Numbered from the stretch's first letter, positions 11,051 to 22,187 are shown. The stretch is DNA of 64,000 bases from Silene conica (GCA_029255685.2 CM055317.2:68809460-68873459); one strand, 5' to 3'. Translations and numbers: made by a program. The notes: a model not told the origin generated them from the letters alone.

Positions 11051-12592
11051 TCATTTCCCTTCAATTGGTTCGAATTGAACCCGTTCTTCAATCCTAACCG
11101 GAAATCCACCAAGCATTTTCGCGGTGGTTTCAGGGATGTAAACCGGGTCGAACCCATCTCCTTTCGCAGGGACGATCTTAAACCTGCTCAAAACCGCAGA
11201 AACAATACTCTTCATTTGCAAGTAAGACATGTCCTTGCCTACACAAGTTCGAGGCCCTGCAATGAACACGGGGTACGAGCACGCATCCCGAGCAACAAAG
11301 CTCTGTTTCGTGTCATCCTTCTCGTCCCTTAACCATCGCTCTGGCTTAAACTCGGGCCAATCTTTGCCCCATATCTTCTCGGAACGTCCCATAGCGTGGA
11401 TGAAACATCCAACGATCATACCTTTCTTCACTTTTGTCCCGTCTGGTAAAATGTCGTTGGTTGCCGCTTGTTTTAAATCGACAGCCCCCGGTGGGTACAG
11501 TCTCATCGCCTCGCTAAGCGCAGCGTGAGTGTACGTCATTCGCTTCAATTCCTCGACAACAGAAGAATTAGAGTTACTCCCCTGTTTTTTGTTAATCTCC
11601 TTTACGATCTCTAGTTGGACGCGCTGGTTGCGATGAACGAGCCAAAAAAACCATGTTAAAGCGGCCGATGACGTATCTTGGCCACCGAGGATGAACGCAA
11701 TACACATGTCCGTAATCAACTTGTCGTCAAAACGATCATCTTTGAGAATTCTTGACAAGAAACTGTTCTCTTGGAGTTCTGTTTTCGGATTTTCTTTCAT
11801 CGATTTAATCATGTTTTTGACGAATTCACGTAAAATTTGAACCGAGTCTTTAAGCTTTTTCTCCGAACCAATGTTCATAAATCTACAAACTTTCCATATA
11901 ATTGGGAAAATCGTGTAAAACCTTGCGTGCGATTGCATTAACGAATCATCAAAAGCCTTGACGAGTTTAGGATCCGGCAAAGAAGGTGTCACATATCCCG
12001 GGTTATACCCAAATGCTACGCTGGAAACATTGTCGAATGCGAATCTCTTTAACAAGTCTTGAAGATCAATGACTTTGTTCTCCTTGGCAGCGTCCAACAG
12101 AAACGGAATCAATCTCTCTGAAATCGCAGGATTAACGACATTTTCAACGAATTTTTGTAACGCTTTGTGGGTGAATTCGAGACTAAAAAATTGTCTTTGA
12201 CTCTTCCAAACGTCGCCGTTTTGAGTGAACAAGCTATCTCCGAAGAGGTCTCCAAATACGGCTTTGTGATGAGGACCCTTTTCGTATTTCACAAATTGAG
12301 TCTTAAAGACGTGTTCTACCACGGCCGGGTCACCGGTGTAAACACTAGGCGTTCCAAAGGGTGGGTGGACCACAATAGTCGGGGTTGGTGAAGTGGATAT
12401 AATCTTCGATAGCCATTCGAAGATTTCATCTTGGGTTAACCCGGAAAAGGCTAACAAATGACCAATTATCGGGTATGGTTTAGGCAACTTATTAAGATTC
12501 GTAATCTTCGATTTACTTGTTGGTTTCGAGATCTTGAAGACGGAAATTAAAAGAAATGTAAGAAAAATTAGCAACAATGTAATTAACAACAT
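11051..12592 (-). CDS. CYP94-like cytochrome P450, copy 1
   Basis: ER-anchored haem monooxygenase. CYP94 enzymes omega-hydroxylate or oxidise fatty acids and the jasmonate conjugate JA-Ile; the substrate here is unknown. 513 aa, single exon as usual for the family. Hydrophobic N-terminal anchor (first about 20 residues), PKPYPIIGH proline hinge, WKSQR C-helix, GGQDTS I-helix, EAMR (ExxR), FKPERW, and haem loop FIAGPRTCVG with Cys about 450. Nearly identical to copy 2 (18921-20492) but five residues are missing before KQSFVARD, and QRQFFSLEF replaces QRQLASPEF next to the C-helix. Copy 2 and the plus-strand P450 start MFEL. Here the corresponding ATG reads AGG and 4 extra bases (ATTA) follow, so translation must use the next Met. 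Confidence 0.9.
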   Translation of the reverse strand: MLLITLLLIFLTFLLISVFKISKPTSKSKITNLNKLPKPYPIIGHLLAFSGLTQDEIFEWLSKIISTSPTPTIVVHPPFGTPSVYTGDPAVVEHVFKTQFVKYEKGPHHKAVFGDLFGDSLFTQNGDVWKSQRQFFSLEFTHKALQKFVENVVNPAISERLIPFLLDAAKENKVIDLQDLLKRFAFDNVSSVAFGYNPGYVTPSLPDPKLVKAFDDSLMQSHARFYTIFPIIWKVCRFMNIGSEKKLKDSVQILREFVKNMIKSMKENPKTELQENSFLSRILKDDRFDDKLITDMCIAFILGGQDTSSAALTWFFWLVHRNQRVQLEIVKEINKKQGSNSNSSVVEELKRMTYTHAALSEAMRLYPPGAVDLKQAATNDILPDGTKVKKGMIVGCFIHAMGRSEKIWGKDWPEFKPERWLRDEKDDTKQSFVARDACSYPVFIAGPRTCVGKDMSYLQMKSIVSAVLSRFKIVPAKGDGFDPVYIPETTAKMLGGFPVRIEERVQFEPIEGK

Positions 12593-12653
12593 GTTGCTTA
12601 ATTAGCTCAAACCTTGCTTCTTGCTAATCACAAATCTTAGCAATACCATTTGA

Positions 12654-12662
12654 ATATATATA
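12654..12662 (-). promoter_or_regulatory. Putative TATA box of P450 copy 1
   Basis: TATATATAT on the minus strand about 62 bases upstream of the ATG at 12592. This implies a short leader of roughly 35 bases. Motif-based only. Confidence 0.35.
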
Positions 12663-12669
12663 ATAATAT

Positions 12670-14010
12670 GTAGTTTAATTAAGTTGGAAACATTAATTGA
12701 CTATTACACAAAGTAATTAAGCATATGCATGATTACTAACTCTTAACCATAAAAAAAGGTTAATTAAAGTGATTAAGAATTTACACCATGGAAACTCCAA
12801 AAAATTCTATAATTTCAGACATGTATATATCATCAATTAGCATTACTTAGACAGATTTGTATCCATTACTTTGGCGTGTGTTTAAACTCGGTAAGTAGAC
12901 TATACAACCAGACGGATGTACGGATGTGAGTACTCCGGTCAATTAGCAGCAAGTGTTCAATATGGTTCTTGTGGTCAGTGCTAGGGCTAGCTGTTAATGA
13001 GACGAGATAGCTCGCAAGCAATTCGAGTTTGGCTCGGTCAAAAATCGGCCCGCGTAAGCTCGGCTCGGCTCGATAGATTAACGAGTCAAGCTGATCTAAG
13101 GTTGATTCGGCTCGAAAAACATGTGTGTGGGTCAACCTATGTAATTAGATAAAATATTACTCACATTTTATAAAAATATTTTTTCATAATTATATATTTG
13201 TATCACACGTATAAAAAAATAACTAATTTATTTTCCAATATTTGCATATAAAACTTCTGAATCTTGTTATTGAACATATCGAGAGTGGAAAAACGAAAAT
13301 TCAACAATTATATATAAGTTCAAGCTGAGCTCGAGTTTCAAGCTTGATAACGAGCACAATTTTTTCAAGCTCAAGTAAGCTCGGTTTTACATTATGAGCA
13401 CAAACCGAGCAAGACCAAACTCGGGCTCAGCTCAGGTCGTTAACCTCCTAGCTAGAGCTCCATAACTTTGAGTACTTAATTTATCCATTTCCAAAAGTGA
13501 GTACAATGTTGTACTACCTCCGTCTCAACATACTTTTTAACATTTTATTAAAATACTCTTTACAAATAATGGATAATAGTGTAAAGAATCTATTGAGACA
13601 GAAGAAATACTTAATTTGATATAGATCGAGGGAGAGTGAGTTCCAACAGGAACTAGCTAATACAAGTCCATTTGCATAACGGGTTCGAGTTCTACTCCGT
13701 TTGGAGAAGGTGAGTTTGGTCTCATCAAAACTATTTAGAAGTTTGTTATGCTGAAAAGTGTTTAAAACAATTGTTCAATATAAGTGTAATATAGCACGGT
13801 TTTTTAGATTTGATTTATTAAGAGACAGGCTCGATAAAATTATTCGCATAAATTAACTATACTTTTAATTTAATGTTATATAATGTGTTGATATAATATA
13901 TTAGGAATTTTAAGTAGAAATTGTTAAGATAGTCTATCTTTTATTATGCAAGAGCTCTTTAACTTCGAGCATATAATTTCTCCGTTTCCGTAACCGAGTT
14001 ATAGTGTTAG
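12670..14010. other. P450 upstream intergenic with MITE debris
   Basis: The first 150 bases match the promoter of P450 copy 2 (20500-20650). 12980-13455 is a GCTCG/GAGCT-rich element with partly inverted ends (GCTAGCTGTTAAT left, GTTAACCTCCTAGC right), probably a MITE. 13514-13610 looks like a small Stowaway-like MITE (CTCCGTCTCA left, TGAGACAGAAG right). No gene is seen; the open frame at 12866-13135 is repeat-derived. Confidence 0.45.
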
Positions 14011-14365
14011 GCCCCGTTTCGCAAGACATTTCAGGTACTTGATTTGGTCGAAGTAAATTATTTGACAAAAATAACACGTATCTTGTTTTTTCGTAAGCGT
14101 TTGGCGAGTAGCTTAGCTGAAATGAAATGTTAGCTAGAGTAACATTTGAGATTTAAGGTACCTGATTTGCATTTATTTTACTTTTTTGCCCCTAAAATCT
14201 ACATTATTATATAATTATTATATTTTTATGTCATTTCATCAAAATCAGTTATCTTGTCCGTTAGTTTGCCAAACAGGTTCTTATATATTTAGCAGTTTCT
14301 AATTTTCAGCTATCTTTTCAGATTTCAGTTAGCTTTTCATTTTTCAGCTACATTTTCTTATGGTT
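14011..14365. mobile_element. hAT-like MITE, inverted relative of 5611-6012
   Basis: Begins GCCCCGTTTCGCAAGACATTTC and is the reverse-complement relative of the 5611-6012 element, with TTCAG-rich right part and the same CATTTGAGATTT-ACCTGATTTGC core. Confidence 0.5.
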
Positions 14366-14629
14366 CGTATTTTTATTTCAAAGAGTCCTGACGGATAATG
14401 TGAGTGAAAGTAAGTACTGAAGATCAATAGAACTAAAATCTATCAACTTTCAAGTTTTATTCAACCAATTATTTGCAACATAAATTTATTGTACCGCTCA
14501 TATTATCCTCCCTTCGTCAGTCTTTTATATTGTATGTAAGGAGTAATGGAGTATTTTAATTAAAGGCGAACAAAATGTTTGAAATGGATCAAACATTCGA
14601 AGCGCTAAGATGCCTCATATATGCTAAAT

Positions 14630-14993
14630 TCAATTCAGATCACTTGGTTCGACTTGAACCCGTTCTTCAATCCTTACCGGAAACCCGCCAAGCATTTTTG
14701 TGGTGGTTTCAGGGACGTAAACTGGGTCGAACCCATCTCCTGCCGCGGGAACCACCTTAAACCTGCCCAAAATAGCAGAAACAAGACTCTTCATTTGCAA
14801 GAAAGCCATGTCCCGGCCTAAACAAATCCTAGGCCCTGCAACAAAGACGGGGTAGGTGCACGCATCCCGAGCAACGAAGCTTTGTTTTATGTCCCCAGTC
14901 GTGTTATCCGTCTCTTCCCTCAACCATCGCTCTGGTTTAAACTCGGGCCAATCTTTGCCCCATATCTTCTCGGAACGTCCCATAGCGTGGATG
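14630..14993 (-). pseudogene. CYP94-like P450, 3' exon fragment
   Basis: The last 117 codons of a third P450 of the same subgroup. Contains the PERW motif and haem loop FVAGPRICLG, stops normally (VEPSDLN), and retains an open frame. It starts abruptly at the HAMG segment: at 14991-14993 the P450 sequence gives way to the interior of the hAT-like MITE (compare 5859). The remaining about 400 residues, including membrane anchor, I-helix and ExxR, are missing, so it cannot encode an enzyme. TGD in the linker and LGRD after the Cys place it closer to copy 2 in layout but clearly diverged. Confidence 0.85.
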
Positions 14994-15965
14994 CTACTCT
15001 AGGTGGCATTTCATTTCAGGTAGCTTATTTGGTTAAATAAGCTACTTGCCAAACGTTTACGAAAAAAGATGTAACTGAAATTTTGTTCAAATAAACTAGT
15101 TTGACCAGATCAGGTATCGAAAATGTCTTGTCAAATGGAGCTTTAGTCCTAGTACAATTCATCTTGTTTCAAATGGCCTGAAATAAGATTGACAAAATGT
15201 CACTATTTTTTAAAAGAATGTAACTATTTAACGACAAAATGTTATAATAACTAAAGTTGTCATTTTTAACCCGAAAAATAATGATAATATTTTATGAAAA
15301 AATAGTAATAGTTTATGTTAAATGCAGGGTGAACCCACATAATAGCAAGGGGTGACAACCGCTACCCCAAACTTAAAAAAGTTGATTTAGGACAAGTGCA
15401 ATGGTTTAGCTAAGGAACTTGTTCGTAAATATGAAAAGTTGTAAGCTCATAGCCAAACCATTGTACTTATACTTTTGGATTAGCTTAGATCAAGCAAGCT
15501 GGTAGCCTCTACGATTTTTTATGGTTACTAACGAAATTCGAACCTGGGTCGCTAGGTTGGAAACCAAAACAATTATCATTGAACCATAAGATTTTTGCTA
15601 TACATTTAGTGGGATATTATTTATTTATATATTATTCAACAATATTTGGAGTAGCAAAAATTCTTCTTTTAAAAGTACCTAATTGCTCATTCATGGACTA
15701 GTTTTACTCAATCATGTGCTTTTTTTCATTATTTTTCCATACTACGCCATTTACCTAATTTCTCTAATTCTCTAATACTCTCAAATTCTCTTAAATTCTC
15801 TCCCTCACAAATTAATCAAATTCGTCTTTGACGCAATCATGGATGCTAATTCTCGTATTATTAAGACAATAATTCTAATTCTTAACAGTAACTATTGTGT
15901 GAGACCGTCTCACGCGTACAACGGGTTCATTTATTTGTATTAAATGAGAAAAATTCTTCTTTTAA

Positions 15966-17217
15966 GAGTAAGTGGAATGGTGAGCTAATGCACTATGCAC
16001 CATTAGCTTAATTTGTCACATCATATTTTTTTAAGTTATATTATTTTAAGCTACAATTGCATACAATGGTTTCAATCTAGCTTAAATGGACCCACATAAA
16101 ACCAAAATTCTAACTTTTTTTTTTAAATAATTATTTTTTATAACAAACTTTAATTTATAGGTTGAAATTTTGGTATGATCCATTAGAACTAGTAGCTTAA
16201 TGAGGCTACTATCTTGCTTGATCTAAGCTAATCCAAAAGTAGAGGTACAATGGTTTGGCCACCAAGGGCGGATCCATAGGGGGTGATGGGGTGACTCTTC
16301 ACCCCCATTAATCAGGAAAAAAAGTTATACTTATTTATCTTTATGCTAATATTGCATTAAAATTTAGTGGCTTAGTGGTTGAAACATTCTCTCATCATCA
16401 TAGCAACCCGGGATCAAGCCTTTAAGCTTTTTATTTTGCATATTAAACGTAATTGAAAATGTTCTAAGAAAGGATCGAACTTGCATCGTCTTATTTACTA
16501 TTTAAATATTTTACAAAATCATAATCATACTTAAAAATAAATACTTTATATTTTGATGAGTCTATACTAGAATTATTATCCATTATCAAATTATTTTAGT
16601 ATTTATCAAGAATTTGTATATTAGAATAAGTTTTTGTTAATAGGGGATTATCATTTAAATATTATATACGACCCGAAAATTGTTAGGGACGAGATTAATA
16701 AAGTGATTATATTTTGACGGGAAGTCCGTTGCTAACATTGATTGACCTTGACCATGGTTTGGGTCAAAGACAGTCAATATTTACGACGGATTTCTGGTCA
16801 CAAACGTTGACGGAACTTGACCTTGACCAGGGTCAATTTTTGCGACGGAAAATTCGTCGCAAAGGTTGACTAACTTTTAACCTGGTGGCCAAAAAAAAAA
16901 TTCGCCAATTTCAGATACAATGGATATTCCGTCCCAGAAGTCCTTCTTTGCGACGGAAATCCCGCCATTTGACTTTTTGTTCACAGGATTGGAAAATTAC
17001 CCTCTATCCCAAATTTCATTGCAAAAAACAATTTTGTTGCACGCAAACAATAATTTGCAATGCGGCCAACGCCATTTGTGTATGTCGCATCAATATTATT
17101 TTTTGTAGTGTAATCACCCCCATTCCATACATCCTAGATTTGCCACTGTAATGGTTACCAACTTACAACTTTTCATATTTACAAACAAGTTCCTTAGCTA
17201 AACCATTGCACTTGCCC
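15966..17217. mobile_element. Tourist-like MITE, unit B copy, with nested insertion
   Basis: Counterpart of 6657-9518: starts GAGTAAGTGGAATGG and ends CCATTGCACTTGCCC. Interrupted by the hAT-like element at 16257-17149. Confidence 0.6.
16257..17149. mobile_element. hAT-like element with nested CACTA end
   Basis: Flanked by AATGGTTT (16249-16256) and AATGGTTA (17150-17157), an 8-bp near-perfect duplication. Inverted ends GGGCGGATCCATAGGGGGTG and, from the right, GGCAAATCTAGGATG. About 16680-17110 inside it is rich in GCGACGGAAATTCGTCGCAAA-like motifs and ends TTGTAGTG at 17103-17110, the terminal motif of a CACTA transposon. The other CACTA terminus is not visible, so that element is truncated. 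Confidence 0.55.
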
Positions 17218-17403
17218 TAAGTCATTTTTGCTCATCAACTGCTCGCTGTCTGGGACAGCGACATATTTACAAAGAAATTTTAAAAAAGGAAAAACAAAAA
17301 ATGGTGACGTGGAACCATTTTTGGTAAATAGTTTCAAACGAGCATCATTTTGTTAATTACTTCCGTTTTGAGCATCATTTTGGCAAAAGCTTCTTTAAAT
17401 AAA

Positions 17404-18227
17404 GGGTTTTTTTTTGTCTAACACCACCTTTAAAAAACTTTTTCTTCCAAACACCACCTTTAAAAAAAAAATTGTCAGACACCACCTTTAGTAAATTTTT
17501 TTTGTGTCAAACACCACATTTTGGCCAAAGTTTCAGCGTTTGTGATGGGGTGACTTTCAGTCGATGTTTGAGATAGCAAATGAGGTCAGTTTAGAGTGTT
17601 CTTGAACGCGTTGGAAAGGTGGGAGTACAAGCTTTCCAACGGTGGTCAAATGCGTCCTTATGTGGGGTAGATTGATGTGTAAAATAAGGTTGGTTAGAGA
17701 AATATCAAGAAATTTGGGTTTACAACGAGTTGTTAGAGGGGTTTTCAAGGGTCTTTAAATGGGGTTATGATGTTTCGTTTGCCTTGAAATTTGGTATGTA
17801 GGTTGAGAGGAGGGCAAGGTATGTCATAGTTGTGTTCACTATGGTGGTCGTTGGTGCAAGTGGTGGTTCAACGAGAGTGAATTGACCCACGAAAAATCCT
17901 ACTTCAACTTACATTAACCCTATGTGACTAGCCTTACTTTACACATCAATCTACCCCACATAAGGACACATTTGACCACCATGTTGACAGCTGTTGGAAA
18001 GCCTGTACTCCCACCTTTTCAACGAGTTCAAGAACACTCTAAACCGACCTTGTTTGTTATCTCAAACATCGACTGAAAGTCACCCCATCACAAACGCTGA
18101 AACTTTGGCCAAAATGTGGTGTTTGACAAAAAAAAAATTATTAAAGGTGGTGTTCGACAAATTAATTTTTTAAAGGTGGTGTTTGGAAGAAAAAGTTTTT
18201 TAACGGTGGTGTTAGACAAAAAAACCC
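17404..18227. mobile_element. Foldback MULE (824 bp) with perfect 9-bp TSD
   Basis: Flanked by TTAAATAAA at 17395-17403 and 18228-18236. The empty site is visible in unit A (9698-9710). The two halves are inverted copies over roughly 320 bp each: terminal GGGTTTTTTTTGTC and AACACCACCTTT repeats, then a longer arm including CACCCCATCACAAACGCTGA. A 63-codon frame inside is a by-product of the arm. Confidence 0.85.
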
Positions 18228-18920
18228 TTAAATAAATGGGTTTTTTGTATCGGGTTTGTGTCAAAAGAGCTCAACCCTAACCCGGCCCGTTTAAATTTCT
18301 TGTCATGTCCGTCTCAACCCAATTACTTAAATGGGTCACAACGTCTTGACCCTAACCCGCTAAATTAGTATTGGGTTTGTGTCGAGTTTTCAGGTCTAGT
18401 AGACTTTCACCTTCTGCAGTTGTACTTAAATATTTGCTTGAAGAAGAAATTACTAATTTAAGTATATATGCAGCTCCAGCACCAACCAATGCAGCCCCAT
18501 GAGGAAGCGCATCCCCATCTTCGATCCTAAAGGTCGAGCATCTGGATAATATATGTGTACCGTTTCCATAACGAGATACAGTAGTTTAGCGATCACACGA
18601 TAAGTCTCTCGTAAGACGATTCACAATAACCCCGTTTCCTATCAATGATAAGTCTCTCGTAAAACGATTCACAATCCCGTTTCTTATCAACGACGTGCGC
18701 TATCAATAGACCCTTTTTATTTATCAAAACGGATATTTAAACTAATCCGTATTATTTAGCTTGAAAATTATAAACTTTCAAGCTTTATCTAACCAATTAT
18801 CTGCAACACAAATTATACAGCTCGAATTATACATCATTGTAAATTCGTAAATTCATATGTTCGCATGGATCAAAGCGCTCTAATGCCTCATCGACGAGAG
18901 AGTACGTGACGAGGCTAAAT

Positions 18921-20492
18921 TCAATTCCCTTCAATTGGTTCAAATTGAACCCGTTCTTCAATCCTAACTGGAAATCCACCAAGCATTTTCGCGGTGGTTT
19001 CAGGGATGTAAACCGGGTCGAACCCATCTCCTTTCGCAGGGACGATCTTAAACCTGCTCAAAACCGCAGAAACAATACTCTTCATTTGCAAGTAAGACAT
19101 GTCCTTGCCTAAACAAATTCGAGGCCCTGCATTGAAGACGGGGTACATGCACGCATCCCGAGCAACAAAGCTTTGTTTCGTGTCCCCAGTCGTGTCATCC
19201 TTCTCGTCCCTTAACCATCGCTCCGGCTTAAACTCGGGCCAATCTTTGCCCCATATCTTCTCGGAACGTCCCATAGCGTGGATGAAACATCCAACGATCA
19301 TACCTTTCTTCACTTTTGTCCCGTCTGGTAAAATGTCGTTGGTTGCCGCTTGTTTTAAATCGACAGCCCCCGGTGGGTACAGTCTCATCGCCTCGCTAAG
19401 CGCAGCGTGAGTGTACGTCATTCGCTTCAATTCCTCGACAACAGAAGAATTAGAGTTACTCCCCTGTTTTTTGTTAATCTCCTTTACGATCTCTAGTTGG
19501 ACGCGCTGGTTGCGATGAACGAGCCAAAAAAACCATGTTAAAGCGGCCGATGACGTATCTTGGCCACCGAGGATGAACGCAATACACATGTCCGTAATCA
19601 ACTTGTCGTCAAAACGATCATATTTGAGAATTCTTGACAAGAAACTGTTCTCTTGGAGTTCTGTTTTCGGATTTTCTTTCATTGATTTAATCGTGGTTTT
19701 GACGAATTCACGTAACATTTGAATCGAGTCTTTAAGCTTTTTCTCTGAACCAATGTTCATAAATCTACAAACTTTCCATATAATTGGGAAAATGGCGTAC
19801 CACCTTGCGTGCGAGTGCATTATCGAATCATCAAAAGCCTTGACGAGTTTAGGATCCGGCAAAGAAGGTGTCACATATCCCGGGTTAAACCCAAATGCTA
19901 TAGTGGAAGCGTTTTCGAATGTGAATCTCTTTAACAAGTCTTGAAGGTCAATGACTTTGTTCTCCTTGGCAGCGTCCAACAGAAACGGAATCAATCTCTC
20001 TGAAATCGCAGGATTAACCACATTTTCAACGAACTTTTGCAACGCTTTGTGGGTGAATTCGGGGCTAGCAAGTTGTCTTTGACTCTTCCAAACGTTGCCG
20101 TTTTGAGTGAACAAGCTATCTCCGAAGAGGTCTCCAAATACGGCTTTGTGATGAGGACCCTTTTCGTATTTCACAAATTGAGTCTTAAAGACGTGTTCTA
20201 CCACGGCCGGATCACCGGTGTAAACACTAGGCCTTCCAAAGGGTGGGTGGACCACAATAGTCGGGGTTGCTGAAGTGGATATAATCTTCGATAGCCATTC
20301 GAAGATTTCCTCTTGGGTTAACCCTGAAAAGGCTAACAAATGACCAATTATCGGGTATGGTTTAGGCAACTTGTTAAGATTCGTAATCTTCGATTTAGTT
20401 GTTGGTTTCGAGATTTTGAAGACGGAAATTAATAGAGATGTAAGAAAAATTAGCAACAATGAAATTAGCAACATGTTGCTTAGCTCAAACAT
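18921..20492 (-). CDS. CYP94-like cytochrome P450, copy 2
   Basis: Best-preserved P450 of the tandem pair: 523 aa, one exon. Start Met-Phe-Glu-Leu agrees with the plus-strand paralogue at 23299. Membrane anchor at residues about 7-25, PKPYPIIGH at 43-51, WKSQR at 135-139, I-helix GGQDTS at 309-314 with the catalytic Thr 313 present, ExxR as EAMR, FKPERW, haem loop FNAGPRICLG with Cys 460. Family knowledge: CYP94 proteins are ER monooxygenases acting at the omega end of fatty acyl chains or JA-amino acid conjugates. GGQ in place of the common AGR is shared with copy 1. The intact start, linker and active-site motifs suggest this is the functional member of the pair. Confidence 0.92.
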   Translation of the reverse strand: MFELSNMLLISLLLIFLTSLLISVFKISKPTTKSKITNLNKLPKPYPIIGHLLAFSGLTQEEIFEWLSKIISTSATPTIVVHPPFGRPSVYTGDPAVVEHVFKTQFVKYEKGPHHKAVFGDLFGDSLFTQNGNVWKSQRQLASPEFTHKALQKFVENVVNPAISERLIPFLLDAAKENKVIDLQDLLKRFTFENASTIAFGFNPGYVTPSLPDPKLVKAFDDSIMHSHARWYAIFPIIWKVCRFMNIGSEKKLKDSIQMLREFVKTTIKSMKENPKTELQENSFLSRILKYDRFDDKLITDMCIAFILGGQDTSSAALTWFFWLVHRNQRVQLEIVKEINKKQGSNSNSSVVEELKRMTYTHAALSEAMRLYPPGAVDLKQAATNDILPDGTKVKKGMIVGCFIHAMGRSEKIWGKDWPEFKPERWLRDEKDDTTGDTKQSFVARDACMYPVFNAGPRICLGKDMSYLQMKSIVSAVLSRFKIVPAKGDGFDPVYIPETTAKMLGGFPVRIEERVQFEPIEGN

Positions 20493-20655
20493 TGCTTCTT
20501 GCTAATCACAAATTAGGAATTTAGAATTGTTTTTGTTAATAAATCCTATGAATAAATACTAATATGTACGATGTATTATACATTTATTAAGGTGGAAACA
20601 TTAATTGACTATTATACAAAGTGATTAAGTATATGCTTATTAACTTTGGTGGAAG

Positions 20656-21117
20656 GTAAGGCCCTCTTTTTTTCGAGTTATTTGCAGCTTATTTTATTTC
20701 AGCTTAATTTTATGTAATTCAGTTATGCTCAACTTCAGTCAATTCGGTTTAGTTTATCTCGTTACAAAGTTAACTCTTATTTCAACTGCATTTAGTTTAC
20801 CTCGGCTCCATTAAGGCCCCGTTTTTCTGGCTTAGATAGTTTTAGCTCATTTCAGCTTTGTTTAATTAGTTGTATTCAGTTACGTTCTAATTAAGTTCAG
20901 TCAATTATCTTTAGTTCATCTCTTCATAAAGTTAACTTTTTATTAACTATATTCACACCAACTCAGTTCCCTTCAATTTAGTTAGTTCAATTCAGCTATA
21001 TTTCATTTAATCCAATTCAGCTTATTTCAGCCGAAAAGAACAAGAGCTCAGTTCACTTCACCTCGACTTCATTTAATTCAGTTCAACTTGTTTCAACTGA
21101 AATAAAACAGGGTCTAA
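20656..21117. mobile_element. TTCAG-rich MITE in P450 promoter region
   Basis: Begins AAGGCCCTCTTTTTTTCGAG and ends AAACAGGGTCTAAC; the inside is dense in TTCAG/CTGAA and AATTCAGTT repeats, typical of non-autonomous hAT elements. It separates P450 copy 2 from upstream sequence homologous to unit A. Confidence 0.5.
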
Positions 21118-21210
21118 CATTATTTGACTATTTGCGAAGCGTTTAAGCATTCTAGATGAATAAAATTCCAATTTAATTCTATAATTTCGTACATGTATCA
21201 TCAGTTAACA

Positions 21211-22130
21211 AATACGAGTACAAATATTGAAAATTTCATTTAATTCAAAGACACAAAAATTGTTTAGAACTTAGGCTTTTAAGCTAAACAACATAATGTC
21301 AATAATTTCCAGTCAAAAATTGTTTACCAATAAAAATGATTACGATTGACGATAACATAAGTACGCTCATTATAGGACACCTAAACACAAATTAAATGTC
21401 ATCTCTTATTTATAAAAGGGGTAGAATTTAGAGGAATTCTATTAGCTCTCAGTTTTTAGAAAAAATAATTAACTACTTTCATACCCTACCCCACCACTTA
21501 ATATCAAGTTTTTATTTCCAAACTATAAACCATAATCTTCAAGTTAATATTACTAAATTAAAGAAAATTACGGCAATAAAAAATTGTAAAATAATTAAAT
21601 AGTTGGAAAGTAAATTTGTTTTTCTTCTTTTTTCCGTTTCTTTTTGCTAATTTGGTAAACATATACTTGGTCATTATTAACACCCTTCGTTTTAATTTAT
21701 AACGTTTGCAAGCAAGATTTGTCGAATAAATTTATAACACTCATTCATTAGCACTAACGAGGGTCTAATTTTGTTAAATTAAATAGAATATCAGGTTTTC
21801 AATGATTAAAATAGAAAAATCAAAAAAATATTATTCAATATTAATAGTTCCCTATTACGTCGGAAATATAAAAAAAATTGACGAAATAAATAAATTATAA
21901 TTATATATTTTTAATTGTATTTTTTTGTTTAAGATCGTCTAAGTTAATAAATATTAATAAATGTTTATAGGCTTTTTTTTGTTTCCACCTATGTTTTATT
22001 TCGTATGTACTTTTTTCATTTCTACTTTTATTTTAATCATATGTGAGAGTTGTCTTAAACTAAGACGATCTTGAACAAAAAACAACAATTATTGTTTATA
22101 ACCAACCACTCATGTGTTCGAAAAATTATA
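21211..22130. other. AT-rich intergenic
   Basis: About 75% AT by eye. No ORF or conserved element recognised; may be largely the body of the Helitron whose 3' end lies at 22161. Confidence 0.4.
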
Positions 22131-22161
22131 GCCGTGCATTTTGTGCACGGGTTTAAACTAG
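22130..22161 (+). mobile_element. Helitron 3' terminus, plus strand
   Basis: Hairpin GCCGTGCA/TGCACGGG followed by TTTAAACTAG and T. Same family as the end at 330-362. The 5' end was not located. Confidence 0.55.
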
Positions 22162-22187
22162 TAATTATAAAAAGCTACATAAAACAG

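Larger units (their letters stand above)
5859..14990. repeat. Tandem segmental duplication, unit A (9.13 kb)
   Basis: Sequence from 5859 is collinear with sequence from 14991 (MITE half, MITE cluster, the CGGGTTTGTGTC region, P450 3' flank, P450, P450 promoter). Unit A contains the P450 at 11051-12592 and ends inside the exon of a further P450 (fragment 14630-14993). Insertions present only in this unit are the MULE at 6724, the Pack-MULE at 8125, and two Tourist-like MITEs at 10145 and 10474. Confidence 0.75.
14991..21210. repeat. Tandem segmental duplication, unit B
   Basis: Collinear with 5859-about 12840: MITE half (14991-15150), GGGTGACAACCGC element, CGAACCTGGGTCG segment, Tourist-like MITE, P450 3' flank, P450 copy 2 and its promoter. 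Similarity is still visible at 21170-21210 (CTATAATTTC...CATGTAT) beyond an inserted TTCAG-rich MITE. Unit-B-only insertions are the hAT-like element at 16257 and the foldback MULE at 17404. Confidence 0.7.

Noticed and set aside
12866..13135. 89-codon minus-strand ORF
   Set aside because: Built from GCTCGGCTCG repeat units of a MITE-like element.
17557..17748. 63-codon minus-strand ORF
   Set aside because: Falls in the inverted arm of the foldback MULE.
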